From contig NZ_AMXA01000014.1 of NCBI RefSeq assembly GCF_000310145.2, positions 1 through 64,000 on the forward strand: a DNA stretch of 64,000 nucleotides, given 5' to 3'. The notes under the pieces were generated by a model that saw only the letters and a program-made list of their open reading frames with translations, had not been told where the DNA came from and did no database searches. Source of the DNA: Thauera sp. 28. Lineage in GTDB: Bacteria; Pseudomonadota; Gammaproteobacteria; Burkholderiales; Rhodocyclaceae. Below, piece by piece: positions 36,788 to 45,986 of this stretch (the first letter of the stretch is position 1; the number at the start of each line of letters is the position of its first letter). Position numbers and translations under genes: made by a program.

Positions 36788-38214
36788 GGTTCGTGGCCGG
36801 GGCCCAAGTCTGATTGATTGATTCTATCGCGGCCGCCGTCACTTGCGACGGCGGGCAGGCAGAGGATGGCCCTCAGGCCACCGCCTGTGCGTGGCAGCAG
36901 CTCGAGTCGTCCGTGGTGTGATGCCACGATGCGTTCAACGATCGCCAGGCCAAGGCCTGCTCCCTTCGTGTTCGAGCGCGCCTTTTCGAGACGGGTGAAG
37001 GGCTGGCGCATGCGCTCGACTTCTGTCTCCGGGATGCCGGGGCCACGATCTGCAACTTCGATGCACGCCTCATCGTCACTCACGCTGACGACAATATCGA
37101 GCGGGCACTCGTCACCCGCGTAACGGAGAGCATTGTCTATCAGGTTGGCCAGCGCCCGTCGTAGCGACAGTGCACGAACTGCTACGACCAGATGATCCGG
37201 AGTGCTGAGGCGTATGTCGACACCACGCAGGCGGTAAGGGTCGGACACCTCGCGGCAAAGTGTGACGAGGTCGAGCAGCGCAAAAGCCTCCTGCGGTGTC
37301 CCGCGCCCGAAGTCAAGGAACTGCCCGATGATGCGGTCCATCTCCTCGATGTCGGTCACCATCGCAGCGACGTCGTCGTCAGGTGCGCCGGACATTTCGA
37401 TGCCGAGTCGAAGTCTGGCCAATGGTGTGCGCAGGTCATGCGACACACCAGCGAGAATCAGGGCACGATCGGCATCCATGCGCGCAAGGTCGCTCGTCAT
37501 CTGGTTGAAGGCACGGGCGACCACGGCGATCTCTTGCGGGCCGGATTCTTCCTGCGGCGGCGGCGTGACCCCACTGCCCACCTGCCGTGCCGCACGTGCG
37601 AGCTGGCGAAGTGGGGCGCTTACCCGAGACACGATCAGGAAGGCGCCAAGCAAGGCCGCAAGCAGGGCGCCACCGCCCCAGCCCAGCCAGCCAAAGCTGT
37701 CCGGATTCTCGATGCGCTCCGGGGGCAGCATGACCCAGTATTCATCGTTGGCGTCTTCGGGGTCGAGGCGGAAACTCACCCAGAAACCGTTCAGCGTCTT
37801 CCAGCGCGTGGCGAAGCGTGTGTGCTCACCCAGCTGACGCCTGACATCGTTCACCAGCAAGCGATGAGGTCGGGTGTCGGGCAAGGGCTCAAGCTCATCG
37901 CTTTGCTCGGCCGGATAGATACGGATGCCCTCGAGCGCAGCCATGTCGATGAGCAGGTCCACCCTGCGGTCGATATCGGCGTTGATCAGCGCGGTACGCG
38001 TCAAGTTCACAACGGATACGACCATCTGTGCTACGTCACGAGCGCGCGCAGGCTCCTGTACGTAGCGAAAGATCTGCGACCATGCGCCCAGCGCCACGAT
38101 GAGCAGCAGCGCGACGAGCAGAAAGGTCTGCCACAACAGGGTATGCGGCAACAGGCGAGCAGCCAGGGGTGTCCTGGCCGCCCGCTCCAGTGTGCGCAGT
38201 GGCGCCTCGGTCAT
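36784..38214 (-). CDS. EnvZ/RstB-like sensor histidine kinase
   Basis: Membrane sensor kinase, 476 aa. Two membrane segments (about 27-47 and 170-195) flank a periplasmic domain, followed by HAMP and the kinase core: H-box [14 protein letters not shown] with the phosphoacceptor His, N-box [12 protein letters not shown]1 ADRGPGI and G2 [12 protein letters not shown]. Start at MTEAPLRTL; the frame opens further at 38433 inside the regulator gene. Just downstream of the OmpR-like regulator gene (7-base gap). Confidence 0.9.
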   Translation of the reverse strand: MTEAPLRTLERAARTPLAARLLPHTLLWQTFLLVALLLIVALGAWSQIFRYVQEPARARDVAQMVVSVVNLTRTALINADIDRRVDLLIDMAALEGIRIYPAEQSDELEPLPDTRPHRLLVNDVRRQLGEHTRFATRWKTLNGFWVSFRLDPEDANDEYWVMLPPERIENPDSFGWLGWGGGALLAALLGAFLIVSRVSAPLRQLARAARQVGSGVTPPPQEESGPQEIAVVARAFNQMTSDLARMDADRALILAGVSHDLRTPLARLRLGIEMSGAPDDDVAAMVTDIEEMDRIIGQFLDFGRGTPQEAFALLDLVTLCREVSDPYRLRGVDIRLSTPDHLVVAVRALSLRRALANLIDNALRYAGDECPLDIVVSVSDDEACIEVADRGPGIPETEVERMRQPFTRLEKARSNTKGAGLGLAIVERIVASHHGRLELLPRTGGGLRAILCLPAVASDGGRDRINQSDLGPGHEP

Positions 38215-38221
38215 CCAGGGC

Positions 38222-38983
38222 TCAGGTGGCCGCGTCCGGCTTGGCGTCTTCCTCGCCGCCACCCTTCTGCCCGTCGGGTACGAACACATAGCCGAAGCCC
38301 CACACGGTCTGAAGGTAGCGCGGCTTGGCGGGGTCGTCCTCAACCAGCTTGCGCAGGCGAGACACCTGGACATCGATGGCGCGATCGAACACGCCGTACT
38401 CGCGCCCGCGCGCGAGTTCCATGAGCTTGTCACGCGACAGCGGCTGACGCGGATGTGTCAGCAGCACCTTGAGCAGGGAGAACTCCCCCGTGGTGAGCTG
38501 GATCTCCTCATCATCCCGGGTCAAGGAGCGCGTGCCGAGATTCACCTTCACGCGGCCGAAGGCGACGACCTCGTCCTCAGCGGTCGGGGCGCCGGGCAGC
38601 GTTTGCGGCTGCCTGCGCATGACGGCCTGGATGCGCGCCACGAGTTCGCGTGGATTGAAGGGCTTGGCGATGTAGTCGTCTGCTCCCATCTCAAGACCGA
38701 CGATACGGTCTACGTCGTCGCCCTTGGCTGTCAGCATGATGATGGGGATCGTGTTCTCAGCGCCGCGAAGCCGTCGACAGATGGCGAGACCATCTTCGCC
38801 CGGCAGCATCAAGTCGAGCACTACCAGATCGTAGTGCTCACGATGCAGCGCCCGATCCATCATCGGTGCGTCACCCACGGCCTTGACGGCGAATCCCTGC
38901 TCCTGCAGGTAGCGGGACAGGAGTTCGCGCAGACGTGCGTCGTCATCGACGACGAGAATGCGATAGCGTGTCTTCTGGTTCAT
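38222..38983 (-). CDS. ompR: OmpR-like response regulator
   Basis: A 253-aa response regulator: receiver domain with RILVVDDDARLRELL, phosphoacceptor VVLDLMLPGEDG and KPFNPREL, followed by a winged-helix DNA-binding domain ending RYLQTVWGFGYVF. Cognate of the downstream kinase. The pair is very like OmpR/EnvZ; that it controls porins or osmoresponse is inferred only from similarity. Confidence 0.92.
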   Translation of the reverse strand: MNQKTRYRILVVDDDARLRELLSRYLQEQGFAVKAVGDAPMMDRALHREHYDLVVLDLMLPGEDGLAICRRLRGAENTIPIIMLTAKGDDVDRIVGLEMGADDYIAKPFNPRELVARIQAVMRRQPQTLPGAPTAEDEVVAFGRVKVNLGTRSLTRDDEEIQLTTGEFSLLKVLLTHPRQPLSRDKLMELARGREYGVFDRAIDVQVSRLRKLVEDDPAKPRYLQTVWGFGYVFVPDGQKGGGEEDAKPDAAT

Positions 38984-39216
38984 GTGAGGAATGCTAGCCT
39001 GAGTCTCGAGCGCTTGCCAGTAGGCTCGTCGGCGGGCACTGAATTTGCCGGGTAACCCTTCGTAAGCGCCTAGGGCAGAGGCAATATCACCTTACAAAAC
39101 GCCCGTGGCTTTGACCTGGCGCACTACACATCGATGGTCATTTGCCGTAAGGTCCGTAGCCTGAAGCCTCATATTCGGTGGGCCGCGTTGACGGACTCGC
39201 CGTCCAGACAGACCAG

Positions 39217-39588
39217 ATGAATCAGACTCCCAGATCAGCCTCTTCCGCAGTGAGCGTCCTACGCTCGCAGCCCAGGACGTCGCACAGGCTGCACGCGATT
39301 TCGGGCGTGGTGGCCTGCATGCTTGCCACGCTCCTGCCGTCCGCCGAGGCAATGGCGCAGGGCGTGAGCGAGGCTGTCACGGGCGAGGCGCATGCCGTGA
39401 AGCCTGTCGTCCAGCGTGCCACGAAAGACTGGCGGCAGACTCTCGAGGATTCCGGCAAGGACAGTAACACCACGCCGCAGCGCCGCAGCATCAGTGCGGA
39501 GGAGCGCGGGCATCTGCGCCGACACGTCAGCGATGCGGCGCGCGGGGCCTACCAGGACGACAAGGTCTCCGGGCGGGGCAAACGCTGA
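39217..39588 (+). CDS. Small secreted protein, unknown function
   Basis: I do not recognise this gene. The 123-aa product has a signal-peptide-like stretch ending ATLLPSAEAMAQG after a long basic N-region, so export by Sec is likely. The mature part is polar and highly charged, ending ISAEERGHLRRHVSDAARGAYQ and a basic tail. The frame opens at 39178 too, but the ATG at 39217 is preferred. The 233-base spacer to ompR on its left holds no other gene that I can see. Confidence 0.55.
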   Translation: MNQTPRSASSAVSVLRSQPRTSHRLHAISGVVACMLATLLPSAEAMAQGVSEAVTGEAHAVKPVVQRATKDWRQTLEDSGKDSNTTPQRRSISAEERGHLRRHVSDAARGAYQDDKVSGRGKR

Positions 39589-39639
39589 GCCTTGCCCGCG
39601 AGGGCTTTACGACGCCTGTCGGGGGGCGCCCCGAGCCGG

Positions 39640-39645
39640 TAGAAT
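39640..39645 (+). promoter_or_regulatory. Candidate -10 box of the tsaB-rimI-udg operon
   Basis: TAGAAT 9 bases before the tsaB ATG. Same motif and short spacing as at ispD. No clear -35. Confidence 0.35.
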
Positions 39646-39654
39646 GGCGCCACC

Positions 39655-40347
39655 ATGAACGTCCTATCGATCGAGACCGCCACCGAGCATGGCAGCGTCG
39701 CCTTGCTTGCGGGTGGAGCGTTGCTCAGCCGCCGTATTCACGGTGCCGCAAATCATTCCGAAGCGGTGTTGCGAGACGTACGCGCAGTGTTGGCCGAGGC
39801 GGGCCTTGCAGCAACACAACTGGATGCGGTTGCGTTTGGCGCAGGCCCTGGTGCGTTTACCGGCTTGCGCCTGGGTTGCGGTGTCGCACAGGGCATTGCA
39901 CTGGGCGCCGACCTGGGGGTTGCTGCCGTGTGCAGTCTGCAGGCTCTGGCTTTGCAGGTGCCTGCACCCCGCGTGCTGGTGGCTACCGATGCGCGCATGG
40001 GCGAGATGTATCACGCCACTTACGAGCTTGACGGGGACGGCCTGCCCGTCGCCCTCAACGGTCCACGCTGTGACGCACCTGGCGCATTCGAACTGCCGCC
40101 GGGCGACTGGTTTGCTGCAGGGTCTGCTTTTGCGGCATGGCCCGAGGAACTCGAGGCGCGTACGCTTGGCCGACTCACCGGGTGCAGGCCCGACCTTGTG
40201 CCGCGTGCGGACGAAGTCGCTCGCCTGGGCGCTGCGATGGCGTTGAGGAAGGAGTTGGTCGCCGCTGAGTACGCGCTGCCGCTTTATGTGCGCGATAAGG
40301 TCGCCTTCACGACGGCCGAACGACTCGCTCGGGGTGGACGGGCCTGA
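39655..40347 (+). CDS. tsaB: tRNA N6-threonylcarbamoyladenosine biosynthesis protein TsaB
   Basis: Partner of TsaD/TsaE in t6A37 modification of ANN-decoding tRNAs. The 230-aa product has the N-terminal ASKHA pattern NVLSIETATEHGSVAL, and GAGPGAFTGLRLGCGVAQGIA, the family's hallmark. It overlaps functionally with rimI, which starts 3 bases later: a frequent pairing. Confidence 0.93.
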   Translation: MNVLSIETATEHGSVALLAGGALLSRRIHGAANHSEAVLRDVRAVLAEAGLAATQLDAVAFGAGPGAFTGLRLGCGVAQGIALGADLGVAAVCSLQALALQVPAPRVLVATDARMGEMYHATYELDGDGLPVALNGPRCDAPGAFELPPGDWFAAGSAFAAWPEELEARTLGRLTGCRPDLVPRADEVARLGAAMALRKELVAAEYALPLYVRDKVAFTTAERLARGGRA

Positions 40348-40350
40348 TTC

Positions 40351-40797
40351 ATGAACGCCTGCGTGATCACGCCGATGACGGCGAACGACCTCGACTGGGT
40401 GTGCGCTGAGGAAGCTTGCCTTCATGCACACCCCTGGACGCGCCGTAACTTCGAGGATGCGCTGGCCGCCGGCAACGATGCCTGGGTGATGCACGCTGGT
40501 GGCGAAGCGTTAGCGTACGCGGTTGTTCTGCGCGTCCTCGATGAGGCGCACCTGCTCGACATCGGCGTGAGTCTTCGGGCGCAGGGCAGGGGGTATGGAC
40601 GACAGTTGCTGGACTGGATTGCGGATTTCGCCCGTGATCAGGGCGCAGTCGCGTTCTTTCTCGAGGTGCGCGTTTCGAACGCGACTGCCCTGGCACTTTA
40701 TGAGCGCTCGGGTTTCAGTGAGATTGGCCGTCGTCGTGGCTACTATCCGGCAGTCGATGGGCGCGAGGATGCGATCGTGATGAGGCGGGACCTATGA
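40351..40797 (+). CDS. rimI: Ribosomal protein S18-alanine N-acetyltransferase
   Basis: GNAT-family N-acetyltransferase, 148 aa, with LDIGVSLRAQGRGYGRQLLDWI (acetyl-CoA loop RxxGxG/A) and FFLEVRVSNATALALYERSGFSEIGRRRGYY. The tsaB neighbour supports RimI over other GNATs. Stop overlaps the next start as ATGA. Confidence 0.88.
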   Translation: MNACVITPMTANDLDWVCAEEACLHAHPWTRRNFEDALAAGNDAWVMHAGGEALAYAVVLRVLDEAHLLDIGVSLRAQGRGYGRQLLDWIADFARDQGAVAFFLEVRVSNATALALYERSGFSEIGRRRGYYPAVDGREDAIVMRRDL

Positions 40798-41648
40798 TCG
40801 CGGGTACGCAAACATCCCGCCGTGATGCGTTGCTGAGGGAAATGGGCCTTGGGCCGGTCTGGCGGTTGCGCAGGACTGCCGATGAGGCTCAGGACGACAT
40901 AGGCGTGGCAGCCCAGGGCGTCGAGTCGTCACCTCAGCTGTCGCGGGACGAGCGTGCGCCGTCGCGGCCCGACACACGGGCGCGCGCGCGCGTCGAGCCG
41001 CCTGCCAAGCCTCTACCCGAAGATGTCGCGCCGCCGTCCGCCGATGACGCGATCAGCAGCGTGCGCGCCCAGCGGATTGCCAGCCTTCAGTGGGACGCCC
41101 TCGAGGAAGACATGCGCGCCTGCCGCGCTTGTGGCCTTTGCGAGCAGCGCAGGCAGGCCGTACCTGGTGTTGGTGACCGCAATGCACGCTGGATGTTCGT
41201 CGGCGAAGGGCCGGGCAGCGAGGAGGATCTTCGAGGCGAACCTTTCGTTGGTCCGGCGGGCCGCCTGCTCGACAACATGTTGGGTGCCATCGGCCTGGAC
41301 AGGCGCCACGACGTTTTCATTGCCAATGCGGTCAAGTGCCGGCCGCCGCACAACCGCACGCCTCAGGGGGCCGAGTTGGACGCCTGTCTGCCCTATCTGC
41401 AGCGCCAGATCGAGTTGGTCAGGCCGCGGCTGCTGATTGCGCTCGGCCGTCCCGCCGCACAAGCGTTGCTGAATCGTGAGATCGCAATCTCTGCCGCACG
41501 CGGCAAGCGTTTCGAGCGCAATGGCGTGCCAGTGATGGTGACTTATCATCCGGCTTATCTGCTGCGCAATCCGCAGGACAAGGCCAAAGCCTGGGAGGAT
41601 CTGTGCTTTGGCCGTCGCTTGATGGGCGGCGTCTGCGCGTCGGACTGA
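40794..41648 (+). CDS. Uracil-DNA glycosylase, family 4 (Fe-S)
   Basis: Removes uracil from DNA. The 284-aa product has an N-terminal ~90-residue linker rich in Arg, Pro and Asp, then the catalytic domain: iron-sulfur cysteines CRACGLC and later CRPP, catalytic motif GEGPGSEED, QxxGxP-like PFVGPAGRLLDNML, and YHPAYLLRNP. It overlaps rimI by ATGA. The N-terminal extension is longer than in many family 4 enzymes. Confidence 0.87.
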   Translation: MIAGTQTSRRDALLREMGLGPVWRLRRTADEAQDDIGVAAQGVESSPQLSRDERAPSRPDTRARARVEPPAKPLPEDVAPPSADDAISSVRAQRIASLQWDALEEDMRACRACGLCEQRRQAVPGVGDRNARWMFVGEGPGSEEDLRGEPFVGPAGRLLDNMLGAIGLDRRHDVFIANAVKCRPPHNRTPQGAELDACLPYLQRQIELVRPRLLIALGRPAAQALLNREIAISAARGKRFERNGVPVMVTYHPAYLLRNPQDKAKAWEDLCFGRRLMGGVCASD

Positions 41649-41666
41649 GCATGCTTGGGGTGCTGC

Positions 41667-42917
41667 TCAGTGCGTGCGGTCCTCGAGCAGGGCGACATTG
41701 TCGAATTCGCGCTGGTTTGCCTCGTGGCGGCGTTTGACGACGAGCATTGTGCCGGCGACGAAGATGCCGAAGAGCGCGATCACGGTGTTGATCGACAGCC
41801 CGAACATGATCAGCAAGGCATAGGTGCCGGTCATGACGAGGATCGACAGGTTCTCGTTGAAGTTCTGCACTGCGATTGAGTGGCCAGCGCCCATCAGAAT
41901 ATGGCCGCGGTGCTGCAGCAGTGCATTCATCGGCACCACGAAGAAGCCCGCGAGTCCGCCCACGACCACCATGAGCGCCATCGCGATCCACGCCTCTGTC
42001 ACGCCGATCATCAAGGTGACAACGATCCCCATCGCGATGCCAAGCGGGATCACCCTCACGGACTGACGCAGTGAGATGTAGCGCGCGGCAAGGATCGAGC
42101 CGGCGGCGATTCCGAGCGCCACCACGCCCTGCAGCATGGAGGCTTCGGAGAGGCTCATACCCAGGTTGTGTTCGGCCCACTTGATGACGATGAACTGCAA
42201 GGTTGCCCCGGCGCCCCAGAACAGCGTGGTGACGGCGAGAGAGATTTGACCGAGCTTGTCGCGCCACAGCAGGCGCAGACAGTGGTTGAAATCATGAAAC
42301 AGGTAGATCGGGTTGTTCTTGAGCGGCTTGTGGTCGACACCGGTATTGGGGATGAACATGTTGAACACGGCCGCGGCGAGATAGAGCGAGCCGATGACGA
42401 ACACTGCCGCCTCGAAGGCGTTGTCGGCAAAGGGCAGCCCCAGGCCCATCAGGGCCGCAGAGACGTCGTCGCGGATCATGATGCCGCCCATCACGGTACC
42501 GATGATGATTGCCCCCACCGTGAGCCCCTCGATCCATCCGTTGGCGACCACCAGCAGGCGGTGAGGGAGGTACTCGGTGAGGATGCCGTACTTGGCGGGC
42601 GAGTAAGCGGCCGCACCGAGTCCTATCACGGCGTAGGCCAGCAGCGGGTGGCTGCCCAGAAACAGCATCAGGCAGCCGCCGATCTTGATCGTGTTGCTGA
42701 TCAGCATCACCCGCCACTTGGGCATCGAGTCGGCGAAGGCGCCGACGAATGCGGCCAAACCGACGTAGGACAGGGTGAAGAACAGCTTGAGCAGCGGCTC
42801 GAACTCGGACGGTGCGGCCATGTCCCGGAGCATTGCGATCGAGATGATGAGCAAGGCATTGTCGGCGAGCGCAGAGAAGAACTGCGCAGCCATGATGATG
42901 TAGAAGCCGAGCGGCAT
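41667..42917 (-). CDS. lplT: Lysophospholipid transporter LplT (MFS)
   Basis: A 416-aa major-facilitator protein with about 12 membrane segments that flips lysophospholipids across the inner membrane. Features match LplT: MPLGFYIIMAAQFFSALADNALL at the start and the internal AAAYSPAKYGILTEYLPHRLLVVANGW. Divergent from the LysR gene (185-base spacer), convergent with the glycosylase gene. No acyltransferase partner is fused or adjacent. Confidence 0.9.
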   Translation of the reverse strand: MPLGFYIIMAAQFFSALADNALLIISIAMLRDMAAPSEFEPLLKLFFTLSYVGLAAFVGAFADSMPKWRVMLISNTIKIGGCLMLFLGSHPLLAYAVIGLGAAAYSPAKYGILTEYLPHRLLVVANGWIEGLTVGAIIIGTVMGGIMIRDDVSAALMGLGLPFADNAFEAAVFVIGSLYLAAAVFNMFIPNTGVDHKPLKNNPIYLFHDFNHCLRLLWRDKLGQISLAVTTLFWGAGATLQFIVIKWAEHNLGMSLSEASMLQGVVALGIAAGSILAARYISLRQSVRVIPLGIAMGIVVTLMIGVTEAWIAMALMVVVGGLAGFFVVPMNALLQHRGHILMGAGHSIAVQNFNENLSILVMTGTYALLIMFGLSINTVIALFGIFVAGTMLVVKRRHEANQREFDNVALLEDRTH

Positions 42918-43102
42918 CGTGCGGTAGCAGGCTCACGGTAGCAGGAGCGCGGTTTATATCACGAAGGCGTGTGCATGGTGATGACGCCGATCAATGCCCG
43001 AAATCAGCGCCAGCTTTGGCACCAAACCCCGGCGTCTGTGGGATCGCCGAACGCCTGCATTTGTGCTTTAATTCGAGTTGATAAACCATCCTTATCCTGA
43101 TC

Positions 43103-44020
43103 ATGGCAGATCGCAGACTTCAGGTTTTCCACGCGGTAGCGAAGCACGGCTCGTTCACGCGCGCGGCAGAACACCTTCACATGACGCAGCCAGCCGTCAC
43201 CTTCCAGATCAAGCAGCTGGAAGAGCACTTCGACACCCGGTTGCTCGATCGCGGGCATGGCAAGATCTCCCTGACACCTGCGGGCGAACTTGTGCTGGCC
43301 TACGCCGAGCGGATTCTCGGACTCTCCGCCGAGCTGGACTCGCGCGTGTCCGAGCTTACCGACGAGCTTGCGGGCCAGATCAAGATCGGCACCAGCACAA
43401 CGATCGCCGCTTACTGGCTACCGCACATCCTTGAAGGCTTCAAGCGCCGCTACCCACGCGTGTTGCCGCGTGTGGTGGTCGGCAACTCGAAACTGACCGA
43501 AGATGCCGTTGCTGCGCGTGATCTGGACATCGGCCTCATCGAGATCGTTACCGAGCAACACGCCATTGAGCGCCGCAGTGCTGCACGCGACGAGCTGTTC
43601 GTGATCTGCAGTCCCGACAACCCGCTTGCGGCGTTCAAGAGTCTGCGAGCGAAGGACCTGGTCGGCCACCCCTTCATTGATCGTGACCCGGGTAACGGCA
43701 TCCGTCAGATTGCCGACGAGTTCTTCGAGGCTGCCGGCATTGCCGGTAGTGAGATCACCCTGTGCGCTGAGATCGGCAGTCTGGCGACGATCAAGCACCT
43801 TGCGGCTGCGGGGCTGGGCTTTGCCATCGCGTCCAAACGCGCGATCCAGCGAGACCTGGAGGATGGCCGTCTGGTTGCGATTGCCCTCGAGCCGAGGATC
43901 TACACCCCGCTCGAAGTCATCCTGCCCCGTGACAAGTTCCGCTCGCGACTGATCACCGCCTTTGCAGACTTTGCCTGCGAGGAATTCGCGCGGATGGCCG
44001 ATCGCGACAGCGCGGCCTGA
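43103..44020 (+). CDS. LysR family transcriptional regulator
   Basis: A 305-aa LysR-type regulator. The N-terminal winged HTH is clear: VAKHGSFTRAAEHLHMTQPAVTFQIKQLEEHF. The effector domain has KIGTSTTIAAYWLPHILEGFKRRYPRV. It resembles CysB/CbbR-type proteins, but no target gene is evident nearby. It reads rightward, divergent from lplT, and is followed by radA after 48 bases. Confidence 0.9.
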   Translation: MADRRLQVFHAVAKHGSFTRAAEHLHMTQPAVTFQIKQLEEHFDTRLLDRGHGKISLTPAGELVLAYAERILGLSAELDSRVSELTDELAGQIKIGTSTTIAAYWLPHILEGFKRRYPRVLPRVVVGNSKLTEDAVAARDLDIGLIEIVTEQHAIERRSAARDELFVICSPDNPLAAFKSLRAKDLVGHPFIDRDPGNGIRQIADEFFEAAGIAGSEITLCAEIGSLATIKHLAAAGLGFAIASKRAIQRDLEDGRLVAIALEPRIYTPLEVILPRDKFRSRLITAFADFACEEFARMADRDSAA

Positions 44021-44068
44021 CCCGATGTCAGACGGCCAATTTCCGACTGCCCGCACCGTAACTGACTG

Positions 44069-45478
44069 ATGGCACGCGCGAAGACTGCGTTCGTGTGCAC
44101 CGAGTGCGGTGCACAGGCGGTGCGCTGGCAGGGTCAGTGCCCGCAGTGTCAGGCCTGGAACACGCTGGTCGAAACCGTCCTTGAGCCGGCAACGTCATCG
44201 GCCGGCAACCGCTTTGCGGCCCTGGCCGGCGATACCGCGCGACTGCGCCCCCTGTCTGCGCTGCAGCCCAAGGAGGAACCCCGCCAGCCAACCGGACTGG
44301 ACGAATTCGACCGTGTGCTCGGCGGCGGACTGGTGAGCGGCGGTGTCGTGCTGATCGGTGGCGATCCGGGGATCGGCAAGTCGACGCTGCTGTTGCAGGC
44401 CCTGTCCAACCTTGCGACGCTGCAGCAGGGGGCAGGCGCGGGCGCAGAGGAGGTGCGCACGACCGCAGTTTATGTGAGCGGCGAGGAGTCGGGCGAACAG
44501 GTCGCGCTGCGTGCCCAGCGCCTGCAGCTGCCTGCGACGCCCTTGCAGATGCTGGCCGAGATCAACCTTGAGCGCATCCTGCACACACTGCGCGAGGCGA
44601 GGCCGCGGGTGGCGGTCATCGACTCGATCCAGACCGTCTATTCCGAAACCCTGCAGTCGGCCCCGGGTTCGGTGGCGCAGGTGCGCGAATGCGCGGCCCA
44701 GCTCACGCGCTTTGCCAAGCAGAGCGGCACCTGCCTGATCCTCGTCGGCCATGTCACCAAGGACGGGGCGCTCGCCGGTCCGCGGGTGCTCGAACACATC
44801 GTCGATACCGTGCTGTACTTCGAGGGCGACACGCATTCGAGCTTCCGTCTCATCCGTGCTTTCAAGAACCGCTTCGGTGCGGTCAATGAGCTCGGCGTGT
44901 TCGCGATGACCGAGCGTGGGCTGCGCGGCGTGTCCAACCCGTCGGCGATCTTCCTGTCGCAGCACTCCCAGCAGGTGCCGGGCAGCTGCGTGCTGATCAC
45001 CCAGGAGGGAACGCGTCCGCTGCTGGTCGAGGTGCAGGCGCTTGTCGATGCGTCGCAGAGCCCCAACCCGCGCCGGCTTTCGGTCGGCCTCGAGCAGACG
45101 CGGCTGGCCATGCTGCTGGCGGTGATGCATCGCCACGCCGGCATTGTGTGCTTCGACCAGGACGTGTTCGTGAATGCGGTGGGCGGGGTGAAGATCACCG
45201 AGCCGGCTGCCGATCTCGCGATCCTGTTCGCGATCGTGTCCTCGCTGCGCGATCGCCCCTTGCGTCGTGGCCTGGCCGTGTTCGGCGAGGTCGGCCTTGC
45301 CGGTGAGATCCGCCCCGCGCCGCGCGGCCAGGAGCGCCTGAAGGAAGCAGCCAAACTCGGCTTCGACGCCGCCATCGTGCCGCGCGCGAATGCGCCCAAG
45401 CAGGCCATCGACGGATTGCGGGTGATCGCCGTGGAGCGCGTCGACGAGGCGCTGGAGGCCTTGCGCGAACTCGAGTGA
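44069..45478 (+). CDS. radA: DNA repair protein RadA
   Basis: RecA-like branch-migration helicase, 469 aa. N-terminal zinc finger CTECGAQAVRWQGQCPQC, Walker A GDPGIGKSTLLLQAL, the RadA-specific KNRFGAVNELGVF and a C-terminal Lon-protease-like domain are all visible. The family length matches (about 460 aa). Its last 8 bases are just before the convergent hoxW stop. Confidence 0.96.
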   Translation: MARAKTAFVCTECGAQAVRWQGQCPQCQAWNTLVETVLEPATSSAGNRFAALAGDTARLRPLSALQPKEEPRQPTGLDEFDRVLGGGLVSGGVVLIGGDPGIGKSTLLLQALSNLATLQQGAGAGAEEVRTTAVYVSGEESGEQVALRAQRLQLPATPLQMLAEINLERILHTLREARPRVAVIDSIQTVYSETLQSAPGSVAQVRECAAQLTRFAKQSGTCLILVGHVTKDGALAGPRVLEHIVDTVLYFEGDTHSSFRLIRAFKNRFGAVNELGVFAMTERGLRGVSNPSAIFLSQHSQQVPGSCVLITQEGTRPLLVEVQALVDASQSPNPRRLSVGLEQTRLAMLLAVMHRHAGIVCFDQDVFVNAVGGVKITEPAADLAILFAIVSSLRDRPLRRGLAVFGEVGLAGEIRPAPRGQERLKEAAKLGFDAAIVPRANAPKQAIDGLRVIAVERVDEALEALRELE

Positions 45479-45486
45479 GGCCGCGC

Positions 45487-45963
45487 TCAGCCGCCTTCGG
45501 GCGCCGGCGGGCTGGTTGTGCACCACGCCTGCGCCCAGTCCAGGGCCGCTGCGAGCCGGGCCATTGCCTGCGGCGACGGCTCGGTACCCAGCGCCCACTG
45601 CTCACCGCGGATGGCGAGGAGCGTTGAAGGGGGCGGCGGGCATCGCTCCAGGTCCTCGAACACACTCAGCACCACCTGCGGCGACACCGCATGCGTGGTG
45701 AAGCTGGTGTCGCGCGCCGGCAGGACTGTGCTGACCTCGAAAGGGTGCCCGGCGTCGACCGAAGCATCGACGAAGAGCACGCGCTGCCGGTCGCGCAGGT
45801 CGAGTGCATGTTCGACCTGGAGCTGGAAGTCTGTCAGGCACTCGACACCGGGCAGCGCGCGACCAGCGAGGGCGTCGATGAAAAGGGGGCCGAGTGCGTC
45901 GTCACCGCGGCTGGGGTTGCCCCAGCCGAACACGAGAATCGGCGGCGGCGTCCGTATGCTCAT
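45487..45963 (-). CDS. hoxW: Hydrogenase maturation protease HoxW
   Basis: Endopeptidase that trims the C terminus of the large hydrogenase subunit after nickel insertion. The 158-aa product begins ILVFGWGNPSRGDDALGP, the GxGNxxxxDD signature of this family, and has FVDASVDAG (Asp) and THAVSP (His) as nickel-sensing residues. Frame open to 45990; the ATG at 45963 leaves 23 bases after hoxH. Last gene of the hox operon. Confidence 0.88.
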   Translation of the reverse strand: MSIRTPPPILVFGWGNPSRGDDALGPLFIDALAGRALPGVECLTDFQLQVEHALDLRDRQRVLFVDASVDAGHPFEVSTVLPARDTSFTTHAVSPQVVLSVFEDLERCPPPPSTLLAIRGEQWALGTEPSPQAMARLAAALDWAQAWCTTSPPAPEGG

Positions 45964-45986
45964 GTCAGCATGCGCTGTGCCCGGGC

